Below are positions 23,523 to 30,553 of a DNA stretch of 64,000 bases, piece after piece. The stretch is taken from the NCBI RefSeq assembly GCF_004136635.1, contig NZ_NOIU01000002.1, positions 496,001-560,000 of the forward strand, in the 5' to 3' direction. The notes under the pieces were generated by a model, which had not been told where the DNA came from, made no database searches, and saw only the letters and a list, made by a program, of their open reading frames with translations. Origin of the DNA: Rothia halotolerans (lineage in GTDB: Bacteria; Actinomycetota; Actinomycetes; Actinomycetales; Micrococcaceae). Both the position numbers and the translations under genes were made by a program. How positions within the stretch are numbered: position 1 is the first letter of the stretch; each line of letters begins with the position of its first letter.

Positions 23523-24029
23523 ATGAGCGGAAAGATCACCCTGATCGGAAAGACATGGGCGAACACCCATCCCTTGACCATCGTCTCCCGAGCCGTGTCC
23601 GAGCAGGACGCCGAGGGCCTGGCCAAGCTGTTCTTCATGTCCTACGACGACGGCTCCGTCAACAGTCAGGCGGAGGCCCGGGAGATCATCCAGCAGCTCT
23701 TCGAGGGCGAGTTCGGCTCCCTCATCCCGGACGCCTCCCAGGTCATCTCGGACGAGAACGGCCGGCTCATCGCCGCGATCCTGGTCCTGGAGTCCCGCCG
23801 CGGCGACGGCCTGCCCCAGTCTCCCTACATCTTCGAACTGTTCACCGCGGCCTCCAGGCGCCGCGAGGGCATGGCGGAGCAGCTGCTGCGGCTGGCCATC
23901 GACCGCCTGCACCACGGCGGCTACGAGGACGTCGCGCTGCGCATCGACGAGGACAACTCCGCCGCGCTGGCCCTCTACCTCACGCTCGACTTCAACCGCT
24001 GGTTCCCGGACTCCGACGACGTCTTCTAG
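23523..24029 (+). CDS. GNAT-family N-acetyltransferase
   Basis: 168-residue acetyltransferase of the GCN5 fold. ELFTAASRRREGMAEQLLRLAI is the acetyl-CoA pyrophosphate-binding motif A (R/Q-x-x-G-x-G/A pattern, here RRREGMA), followed by ALRIDEDNSAALALYLTLDF (motif B). The acceptor substrate is unknown. TAGGAGG lies 7 bases before the ATG. It stands alone between the iminopeptidase and a convergent SRAP gene. Confidence 0.85.
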   Translation: MSGKITLIGKTWANTHPLTIVSRAVSEQDAEGLAKLFFMSYDDGSVNSQAEAREIIQQLFEGEFGSLIPDASQVISDENGRLIAAILVLESRRGDGLPQSPYIFELFTAASRRREGMAEQLLRLAIDRLHHGGYEDVALRIDEDNSAALALYLTLDFNRWFPDSDDVF

Positions 24030-24157
24030 CGGCTCGCAGCCGAGCCGGCTGGGCGGTGTCCCCACTCGGGCGCCCGGCCCTGCCGAGCCGTCCTCCGGGT
24101 CCCCGCTGGACAGATGAGGGACAGGCCTCGGCACGCCGGCCCCGCCTCGCCGAGGCC
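24030..24157. terminator. Convergent terminator region
   Basis: Between GNAT (+) and SRAP (-) lie two stems. A 7-bp stem at 24030-24047 with a 4-nt loop follows the GNAT stop directly. A 9-bp stem (24124-24132 with 24149-24157) lies just past the SRAP stop on the minus strand. Confidence 0.5.
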
Positions 24158-24159
24158 GG

Positions 24160-24936
24160 CTACAGCAGCGTGCCCGCCGGCTCGATGAGCTCGGGGCCGT
24201 TGCGGGAGACCTTGCCCACCTCGGGGCCGACCTCGCGCAGCTCCCAGGTCGCGGCGACGTCGTAGGCTCCCGTCCTGACCTCCTCGACCGCGGCGGCGGG
24301 GCTCTCGGAGGCGCGCAGCCAGCGGGAAAGGGCGTCGTCGTCATCGCCGGTGAAGGCCAGCGGGATCGGCAGGCGGTCGTGCAGGCGGGAGAGCTCCGAG
24401 AGCGTGGCGGCGCCGTGCTCCGCCAGCTCCGCCTCGCGCTCGCTCGGGGAGTCCATGGTGAGGATCGTCGTCGAGAGCAGCCAGCCGCCCTGCTCGGGGC
24501 CCGCCGGGATCCGCCACCACTCGTAGAGGCCCGCGAAGTAGATGTTCTGCGCCTCGTCCGCGGGGTGGACGTAGAAGGGGGTCTTGGCCGGGCGGCCGCT
24601 CCCCTGCTCCGGGGCCTTGAGCCACTCGTAGTAGCCGGTGGCGGGGACCGCGCAGTGCTGGGCCTTCACGGCGTGGCGGAAGGTCGGCTTCTCGAGCACC
24701 GTCTCGCTGCGGGCGTTGAAGGCGCGGGAGGAGAAGGACTCGTCCTTGGCCCAGCGCGGCAGCAGCCCCCAGCGCGCGCTGTGCAGCTCGCGGCGCCAGC
24801 CGCCGTCCGCGGCGTGGTCCACCAGCACGGGGACCGTCTGGGTCGGGGCCACGTTGTAGTTGGCCAGGTCCTCCTCGAGCTCGACGCCGCCCAGCAGGTC
24901 CCCCGCCATCCTGGCGATCACGTACCGTCCGCACAT
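24160..24936 (-). CDS. SOS response-associated peptidase (SRAP, YedK/HMCES-like)
   Basis: 258-residue SRAP-domain protein. Members cap abasic sites in single-stranded DNA through a thiazolidine link made by Cys2. The sequence begins MCGRY, so Cys2 is exposed once Met1 is removed. NVAPTQ (28-33), NARSET (74-79) and the catalytic GYYEW glutamate (E104) are in place. The ATG at 24936 has GGGAGG upstream on the minus strand. It overlaps the end of the upstream lipoate-ligase-like gene by 19 bases, which suggests one transcript. Confidence 0.92.
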   Translation of the reverse strand: MCGRYVIARMAGDLLGGVELEEDLANYNVAPTQTVPVLVDHAADGGWRRELHSARWGLLPRWAKDESFSSRAFNARSETVLEKPTFRHAVKAQHCAVPATGYYEWLKAPEQGSGRPAKTPFYVHPADEAQNIYFAGLYEWWRIPAGPEQGGWLLSTTILTMDSPSEREAELAEHGAATLSELSRLHDRLPIPLAFTGDDDDALSRWLRASESPAAAVEEVRTGAYDVAATWELREVGPEVGKVSRNGPELIEPAGTLL

Positions 24937-25610
24937 GGGGCCTCCCACCTCTCGTACTCGGCGAGGACCGCGTCCTCGACGTCCTCCGGGCGGACCTCGG
25001 GGACCGCCTGATCGACGGCGCCCACGGTCGCCGGGTCGAGCTCCAGCCCGAGGTGCGCGTACGCCCGGGCGAGGACCTCGGCGAGCGGCTCCCGCCCGGC
25101 GACCACCACGGCCGCAGAGAACCACCATCCGCCGGCGACGACGCGCTGCGCCGTCCCCACCAGCTTAGTCCTGGAGCCGTCCGGCAGGCGCGCGTGGACG
25201 CTGAACTCCCCGGGGCAGTACTCGGCCGGGATCTCGCCGACGGCGGCGTCGACGCCGAGGCCGGCGAGGGCGCGGGCATAGAGGGCGCCGAACTCGGCGT
25301 AGCGGGCGCGGTTCCCGCTGGTGGCGTCCGGCTCCGGCTGCAGGTGGTCGACCACGAGGCACTGCCGGTGATAGGCGGCGGCCCGGCCCCCCACCCGGCG
25401 CACGATCGGCGTGAACCCGGCCTCCTGGGCCGCGGCGGCGGCCGCGGGGAAGCCGGGGCTGAGCTCGTCCCGTCGGCCGAAGGCGACCGTGGGCGCGGGC
25501 CGGCTGATCCGCAGCAGCGGCTCCTCCTCGCCGGCGGCGATGCGGCGCAGGCGCGCGAGCAGGTCCTCGCCGGCCCGCCCGGGCCGCGTCGTCGCGCGCT
25601 CGATCAGCAT
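24918..25610 (-). CDS. Lipoate--protein ligase A family protein
   Basis: 230-residue protein of the biotin/lipoate ligase (BPL_LplA_LipB) fold. RRVGGRAAAYHRQCLVVDH matches the conserved RRxxGGxxVxHD-like block of lipoate ligases, with weakening at the catalytic GG-A-V positions. The later SRTKLVGTAQRVVAGGWWF matches the lipoate-attachment lysine motif (K-x-x-G-x-A-Q). I choose the ATG at 25608-25610, which has GGAGGGG upstream, over upstream in-frame codons. It may attach lipoate or octanoate, or be a non-lipoylating paralogue. It overlaps the SRAP gene and is divergent from sulP. Confidence 0.82.
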   Translation of the reverse strand: MLIERATTRPGRAGEDLLARLRRIAAGEEEPLLRISRPAPTVAFGRRDELSPGFPAAAAAAQEAGFTPIVRRVGGRAAAYHRQCLVVDHLQPEPDATSGNRARYAEFGALYARALAGLGVDAAVGEIPAEYCPGEFSVHARLPDGSRTKLVGTAQRVVAGGWWFSAAVVVAGREPLAEVLARAYAHLGLELDPATVGAVDQAVPEVRPEDVEDAVLAEYERWEAPCADGT

Positions 25611-25729
25611 GCGCCCCCTCCTTCCCCGACGTCCGGTCGCCCGGTCTCGCATGGCGCCGGTGCGTCCGGTCTCTTCCTGAACCCGATGCGTCCGGGCCGG
25701 TTCTCGATGGTCCATGGATCAGCGTAGTA

Positions 25730-25768
25730 CCGCGCGCGGGTTTGGCGCGCGCGGACCCCGGGTATCTA
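25730..25768 (+). promoter_or_regulatory. sulP promoter with dyad over the -35
   Basis: An inverted repeat with 8-bp arms (25730-25737 and 25747-25754) spans a -35-like TTTGGC (25741-25746). TATCTA at 25763-25768 is the likely -10. The repeat lies between divergent genes, so it is not a terminator; it could be an operator. Confidence 0.4.
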
Positions 25769-25809
25769 ATGGAGGGGTTCTCTCCCGCCCGTCCGACCCG
25801 AGGTGATCC

Positions 25810-27315
25810 GTGCCCAGCAGCGCCCCGACGCTCACTCCGCTCCAGCGCCGATCGGTGCTCACGACCCTGCGCAGCCCCCGCCGGACCGGCGTCGAGCTGC
25901 TGGCGGGCCTGGTCACGGCGCTGGCCCTCATCCCGGAGGCGACGGCGTTCGCGATCGTCACGGGCCTGGACCCGCGGATGGGGCTGTTCGGCGCCGTCAT
26001 CGTCGCCCTGATCACCTCCGTCCTCGGCGGGCGGCCGGCGATGATCTCGGCGGCGGCGGGCTCGGTGGCGCTTGTCGCCGCCCCGCTGGTGCTCAGCCAC
26101 GGCGTGCAGTACTACCTGGCGGCGGTGATCCTCTCGGGGGCCTTCCAGGTCCTGCTCGCCGCGGTGGGGGCGGCGCGGCTGATGCGCTTCATCCCGCGCT
26201 CGGTGATGAAGGGCTTCGTCAACGCGCTGGCGATCCTGATCTTCACCTCGCAGCTGCCGGAGCTGCTCGGCGTCCCGTGGATGGTCTATCCGCTGGTCGC
26301 GCTGGGCCTGGCCATCGTGTTCCTGTTCCCGCGGCTCACCACGGCGATCCCCGCGCCGCTGGTCGCCATCGTGGTGGTCACCCTCGTGGCGGTGCTGGCC
26401 GGCGCACGGGTCCCCACGGTCGGCGACCGCGGCGAGCTGCCGGACTCCCTGCCGCTGCCGGCCCTGCCCGACGTGCCGCTCAGCCTGGACATGCTCGCGG
26501 TGATCGCGCCGTACGCGCTGGCCATGGCGCTGGTCGGGCTGGTCGAGTCGCTGCTGACGGCGAAGCTCGTCGACGACCTGACGGACACCCACTCGAACAA
26601 GACCCGCGAGTCCTGGGCCCTGGGGATCGCGAACGCCGTCGCGGGCCTGTTCGGCTGCATGGGCGGCTGCGCGATGATCGGGCAGACGATGATCAACGTC
26701 AAGGCCGGCGGGGGCCGGACCCGCATCTCGGGGGTGGCGGCGGGGCTCTTCGTGCTGCTGCTGGCGGTGACGCTGAACGACGTCGTCGCCGTGATCCCCA
26801 TGGCCGCCCTGGTGGCCGTCATGGTTTACATCGCCTGGACGACCTTCGACTGGCGCTCGATCGGGCTCACGGCCCTGCGCCGCATCCCCCGCTCCGAGAA
26901 CCTCATCATGGTGGTGACGGTCCTCGTCACGGTGCTCACCGACAACCTCGCGCTGGGCGTGGTCATCGGCACCGTCGGGGCGATGATCGCCTTCGCCCGG
27001 CGGGTCGCGGGCTTCCTGGCCGTGGAGCGCACCCTGGAGCACGACGACGCCGGCCGGCCCGCCCTCGCCCGGTACCGGGTGCGCGGCGAGCTGTTCTTCG
27101 CCTCCTCGAACGACCTCTACTACCGCTTCGACTACGCCGGGGACCCGCCCCGGGTGGTCATCGACTTCCGCGACTCGCACGTCTGGGACGCCTCCACGGT
27201 CGCGGCGCTCGACTCGGTGCTGGACAAGTACGCCCGCGGCGGGCACGACGTCGAGGTCACGGGGCTCAACGAGGCCTCCGAGGCCATGTTCCGGCGGATG
27301 TCCGGGACGCTGTAG
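25810..27315 (+). CDS. SulP-family anion transporter with STAS domain
   Basis: 501-residue SulP/SLC26-type permease. The N-terminal 400 residues have about ten to twelve hydrophobic spans, beginning with the family motif GVELLAGLVTALALIPEATAFAI. The C-terminal part (from about 415) is a STAS domain ending near the -VVIDFRDSHVWDASTVAALDSV- segment. Transport substrate is probably sulfate or bicarbonate, but no neighbour (such as carbonic anhydrase or cys genes) decides between them. The start is a GTG at 25810 with GAGGT upstream. It is divergent from the lipoate-ligase-like gene. Confidence 0.9.
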   Translation: MPSSAPTLTPLQRRSVLTTLRSPRRTGVELLAGLVTALALIPEATAFAIVTGLDPRMGLFGAVIVALITSVLGGRPAMISAAAGSVALVAAPLVLSHGVQYYLAAVILSGAFQVLLAAVGAARLMRFIPRSVMKGFVNALAILIFTSQLPELLGVPWMVYPLVALGLAIVFLFPRLTTAIPAPLVAIVVVTLVAVLAGARVPTVGDRGELPDSLPLPALPDVPLSLDMLAVIAPYALAMALVGLVESLLTAKLVDDLTDTHSNKTRESWALGIANAVAGLFGCMGGCAMIGQTMINVKAGGGRTRISGVAAGLFVLLLAVTLNDVVAVIPMAALVAVMVYIAWTTFDWRSIGLTALRRIPRSENLIMVVTVLVTVLTDNLALGVVIGTVGAMIAFARRVAGFLAVERTLEHDDAGRPALARYRVRGELFFASSNDLYYRFDYAGDPPRVVIDFRDSHVWDASTVAALDSVLDKYARGGHDVEVTGLNEASEAMFRRMSGTL

Positions 27316-27323
27316 GGCGGGTT

Positions 27324-27349
27324 GCCGCGGGCGTGGCGACACCCGCGGC
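27324..27349. terminator. Convergent terminator after sulP
   Basis: 11-base arms (27324-27334 and 27339-27349) pair with one C/A mismatch around a 4-nt loop. It lies between the ends of sulP (+) and the SRPBCC gene (-). The mismatch becomes a G-U pair in minus-strand RNA. Confidence 0.6.
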
Positions 27350-27354
27350 GGGTC

Positions 27355-27990
27355 TCAGCCGGCCTGCTCCTCCCCACGGTAGAAGGAGGCGGTGCGCCGG
27401 GCGGCGGCGCGGGCCTCGCCCTCCCCCGCTCCCGCCTCGCGGTGCGCGCTCTCCCACGCGGCGGCGGAGGAGTCGATGAACTCGCGGCCCTCCTCCGTCT
27501 GGTGGATCTGCGCCATCCGGCCGGGCTCGGCCCGCGGGTCGCCCCGGAGGAAGAGCGCCAGGCTGGCCAGCGCGCCGTCCCAGCCCACGCCCGTGGCGGC
27601 GGGGCCGAAGGCGCGCCAGTGCTCGTTGTCCGGGAGGGTGTGGCGCAGCGTCAGCGTGGTGCCGGACTGCCCCTCGGTCAGCACGACAGCCAGCTCGCTC
27701 TCGGACTCGCCCTTCTCGTCCCAGGTAAGCGCCAGGTGACGGGGCTTCTCGCAGGCTCGGATCGAACCCTCCAGGCCGTTCTCGGCGAGCCGGTAGCCGC
27801 CCCCGCTGCGCAGCTCGCCCTCGACGGTGCCGAACCAGCGGCTCAGGTGCTCGGGGTCGGTCAGGGCCCGCCAGAGGTCGTCGGCCGGCTCCCCGAAGGT
27901 CTTCTCCAGCACGACGACGTGCGCGTGCTCCTTGTCCGCGACGTGCCGCTCGACGTCGTCCAGCTGGTCGGTGATCCGCATCTCAGTCAT
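27355..27990 (-). CDS. SRPBCC (AHSA1-like) family protein
   Basis: 211-residue START/AHSA1-like protein. LEKTFGEPADDLWRALTDPEHLSRWF is the typical N-terminal strand-helix signature, and LALTWDEKG plus TTLTLRHTLP follow. Such proteins form a hydrophobic ligand pocket; the ligand is unknown. The charged C-terminal 40 residues are not family-typical. A minus-strand TTGCAC-N17-TAGACA promoter ends six bases before the ATG, so this gene is probably leaderless. Confidence 0.85.
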   Translation of the reverse strand: MTEMRITDQLDDVERHVADKEHAHVVVLEKTFGEPADDLWRALTDPEHLSRWFGTVEGELRSGGGYRLAENGLEGSIRACEKPRHLALTWDEKGESESELAVVLTEGQSGTTLTLRHTLPDNEHWRAFGPAATGVGWDGALASLALFLRGDPRAEPGRMAQIHQTEEGREFIDSSAAAWESAHREAGAGEGEARAAARRTASFYRGEEQAG

Positions 27991-27996
27991 GCTTCG

Positions 27997-28025
27997 TGTC
28001 TACAGGAGCTGCGGGGCGGGTGCAA
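27997..28025 (-). promoter_or_regulatory. Promoter of the SRPBCC gene
   Basis: On the minus strand TTGCAC (28025-28020), a 17-base spacer and TAGACA (28002-27997) precede the ATG at 27990 by six bases. The geometry predicts a leaderless message. Confidence 0.5.
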
Positions 28026-28105
28026 GGACGGGTGCTTCGTCTGTGGAGAGCAGGCGGATGCGGCGAGACGTTCTGCTCTCGGCCGGCTCCTATGCCGCGG
28101 CGGGC

Positions 28106-28804
28106 TCAGCGGGATTCCGCCGCGGACGCCGATGCAGGCTCTCCGTCCCTGGCATCGAGGTAGTCCTGTGCGTGCCGCCGGCCGACGGCGAGGAGCCCGG
28201 CGGGGTCGGGCACCTGCAGGGAGCCGAGGAGCTGAAGCCACGCCTGCTCCACTCGGTGGGCCAGCCGGTCGAGGGCGTCGAGCCGGTCGGCGAGCTGATA
28301 GGTGCCGTACAGCACGGAGATCATCATCCATGCCTCATCCTCGAGGGAGACGGCTTCCGGCAGCTCCCCTGCTTCCTGCGCCCGGCCCAGCTGGCGCTTC
28401 ACGAGAGCCATCCATGCCGTGCACGGCTGGGAGCCTCCCCCGTCGGGGGCCGAGCGGTCTCCTTCCAAGGCCATGGCGGCTCGGAAGATCGACATGTTCC
28501 TCTCGTCGGCGATGACGATGAAGACGATGGCGACCAGGGCCTCGAGCCCGGAGATCCCTCGCTGCTCCAGACGGCCGATGCACTCGGTGAGCAGCTCCTC
28601 CTGGCGGGAGAGGACCGCCCGGGCGATGTCCGCCTTCGCCGGGAAGTGGTACGTGATGAAGTTCGGGGTGCTCTTGCCCAGCGCCTTGAGGATGCCGGTG
28701 TGGGACGTGCCGCCGTAGCCGTGGCGGGCGAACTCTCCGGCGGCGGCCCTGACGATGAGGTCGCGCGTCGCGGAGGAACGCGACTGAGGGGTCCGCGTCG
28801 GCAT
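28106..28804 (-). CDS. TetR-family transcriptional regulator (gamma-butyrolactone-receptor-like)
   Basis: 232-residue TetR regulator. The helix-turn-helix spans about residues 14-60 (AAAGEFARHGYGGTSHTGILKALGKSTPNFITYHFPAKADI). The YHFPAKADIARAVL pattern and the ALDRLAHRVEQAWLQLL-like end resemble the ArpA/ScbR butyrolactone-receptor subfamily, but that assignment is tentative. It is divergent from the ACP, alpha-oxoamine synthase and exporter genes, separated by 245 bases that hold an 18-bp palindrome. It probably represses that operon and responds to its product or a related ligand (inference). Confidence 0.88.
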   Translation of the reverse strand: MPTRTPQSRSSATRDLIVRAAAGEFARHGYGGTSHTGILKALGKSTPNFITYHFPAKADIARAVLSRQEELLTECIGRLEQRGISGLEALVAIVFIVIADERNMSIFRAAMALEGDRSAPDGGGSQPCTAWMALVKRQLGRAQEAGELPEAVSLEDEAWMMISVLYGTYQLADRLDALDRLAHRVEQAWLQLLGSLQVPDPAGLLAVGRRHAQDYLDARDGEPASASAAESR

Positions 28805-28936
28805 CCGACCCTCCTCGCCTGCCTGTCGATCTTCGGGGCGGGTCTCAGTCTACCCGCGTGGCTTGCACCGACCGCCCAGAGGGCTTCCATAAGGCCAGCG
28901 CTGCGGAGCTGACGTTCGTAGCCTGCGGAATCGACG

Positions 28937-28966
28937 TTGTGACAAATTATTAGATGCCCATCTAAT
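28937..28966 (+). promoter_or_regulatory. Promoter and operator of the ACP-synthase operon
   Basis: A perfect palindrome with 8-bp arms, ATTAGATG-CC-CATCTAAT, lies at 28949-28966. A -35-like TTGTGA (28937-28942) and a -10 TCTAAT (28961-28966) are 18 bases apart. The palindrome fills the spacer and covers the -10, as expected for a repressor site. The stretch 28941-28980 is only 12/40 G+C, far below the surroundings. Confidence 0.65.
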
Positions 28967-29049
28967 TTAATGTTAGGCTTCCTCACATCCTGGCCGGGAC
29001 GGTGCACCGGAGACCGCCCCTCCGCCCGTACAGAGAAAGAGCTGTATCC

Positions 29050-29349
29050 ATGTCCTCCACGATTGTCACTGAAGACCATCTGCGATCTATCGTCTTCGAG
29101 ATCCTCGACGATGCTTTCGGGGTAGAGAGTCCCGATCTCAAAACCACGCTCGAAGACATCGGCGTCGATTCGCTGGGGCTGATCGAGCTCATCGCTGAGA
29201 TCGAGACCCGCATCAACTCGCCGGAGGAACTCGAGGGCAAGCTGGCCGGCCTTGATCGCACCGGGACGTTGGGAGCACTCATTGAGCGCCTCCATGGAGC
29301 CGTCAATGCTCTGCCCCCTCCGCCCAGCTCATCTCCGAGGGAACGTTGA
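29050..29349 (+). CDS. Acyl carrier protein (stand-alone)
   Basis: 99-residue phosphopantetheine-binding protein. The attachment serine is in DIGVDSLGLIEL (DSL motif, about residue 40 of this start), flanked by the usual acidic helices (AEIETRI). The last 20 residues are proline- and serine-rich. The ATG at 29050 gives the family-typical N-terminus; an upstream GTG/ATG at 29002 would add an arginine-rich stretch. G+C is low (32/60 at 29101-29160). It is 16 bases before an alpha-oxoamine synthase, so it probably presents the acyl group to that enzyme. It is not beside other fatty acid synthesis genes. Confidence 0.88.
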   Translation: MSSTIVTEDHLRSIVFEILDDAFGVESPDLKTTLEDIGVDSLGLIELIAEIETRINSPEELEGKLAGLDRTGTLGALIERLHGAVNALPPPPSSSPRER

Positions 29350-29365
29350 CAAGAAAGTACGACTC

Positions 29366-30553
29366 ATGACTGACATCCTTCTCGAGAGCCCCATCGCGGA
29401 TGACTTTGCAGGGTGGCAAGCCGAAGGCGTCTCCCCGTTCTTTCCCACCGTGGGCTCCCACGCCGGTAACCGTGTGCGCATGAATAGCCGTGACGGCGTG
29501 CTGATGTTCGGATCCTGCGATTATCTCGGGTTATCTCAGCATCCTGCCGTCGCCGAGGCATCGATCAGGGCAATCCGGCAGTTCGGCACCAACACCTACG
29601 GAGCACAGGCCCTGTGCGGACGCACGGTCCTCCACGAAGGTGTCGAGGAACATCTCGCCCGTCTGCATGCCAAGGACGCAGCACTCCTGTTCCCCTCCGG
29701 CATGTCGGCCAACCTCGCAGTGCTGACCAGCCTGGCCGGCCCGGAAGACACCGTCATCAACGACCGTCTCAACCACATCTCGATCTTCATGGGCGCGAGG
29801 CTCTCCGGCGCGAAGATCCGCACCTACCAGCACAATGACATGCGCCGCTTGGAGGCGATCCTGTCCTCATCGACGGACAAACGGCGCCGCATCATCGTCA
29901 CCGACGGCCTGTTCTCCGCCGACGGGGACCTCGCGCCCCTCGATGAAATCATCGTGTTGGCCCAACGATACGACGCCATGGTCGTCGTCGATGAGGCCCA
30001 CTCCTTCGGGTGCTTGGGCCCGCGGGGTCTAGGGGCTGCTGATCATCACGGCGCTCTGGATAAGGTCGACGTCATCGTGGGCACCATGAGCAAAGCCGTC
30101 GGAAGCACCGGCGGATTCGTCGTCACGAACAATCAGATCCACCTCGCGCTGCGGACGACGGCTCCTTCTTACACGAGTTCACGCGGAGCATCTCCCGCCG
30201 TAGCTGGAGCCGCCCTGAAAGCGCTCGAGATCATCGAACACGACGGCCTTGCCCTCCGCACCAGACTGGGCGAGAACGTCGAGTACATCTCCTCCGGGTT
30301 GAGGTCTGAGGGCATCGACCTCGCCAATACCTCCAGCCAGATCCTCCCTGTCATGATCGGATCCGAAGACACCACCATCCGGGTAGCCCACCGACTCATC
30401 GAATACGGAGTCTTCACCGCGGCCTTCACCTTCCCCAACGTTCCGAAGGGCCAGGCTCGTCTCAGAGTCGGCGTCACCGCCACGCATACCCCGGCTGAGT
30501 GCGATGAGCTCATCGACAAGCTGCTCCTGGTACGGAAGGAATACCCCTTCTAA
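29366..30553 (+). CDS. Alpha-oxoamine synthase (BioF/KBL/CqsA-like, PLP-dependent)
   Basis: 395-residue fold-type I PLP enzyme of class II aminotransferase family. The PLP lysine is K243 in GTMSKAVGSTGG, the aspartate for the pyridine nitrogen is D209 in VVVDEAHSFG, and NHIS (136-139) and GGFVVTN are family marks. Relatives condense an acyl thioester with an amino acid with loss of CO2 (8-amino-7-oxononanoate synthase, 2-amino-3-ketobutyrate ligase, serine palmitoyltransferase, the CAI-1 synthase CqsA). The adjacent ACP suggests an acyl-ACP donor. No other biotin genes are near, so a biotin role is possible but not favoured. Confidence 0.88.
   Translation: MTDILLESPIADDFAGWQAEGVSPFFPTVGSHAGNRVRMNSRDGVLMFGSCDYLGLSQHPAVAEASIRAIRQFGTNTYGAQALCGRTVLHEGVEEHLARLHAKDAALLFPSGMSANLAVLTSLAGPEDTVINDRLNHISIFMGARLSGAKIRTYQHNDMRRLEAILSSSTDKRRRIIVTDGLFSADGDLAPLDEIIVLAQRYDAMVVVDEAHSFGCLGPRGLGAADHHGALDKVDVIVGTMSKAVGSTGGFVVTNNQIHLALRTTAPSYTSSRGASPAVAGAALKALEIIEHDGLALRTRLGENVEYISSGLRSEGIDLANTSSQILPVMIGSEDTTIRVAHRLIEYGVFTAAFTFPNVPKGQARLRVGVTATHTPAECDELIDKLLLVRKEYPF

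Noticed and set aside
28984-30553. Biotin synthesis locus (ACP plus BioF)
   Set aside because: No bioA, bioB, bioD or bioW is nearby, and the exporter and TetR partner do not fit a biotin operon. It is kept only as an alternative.
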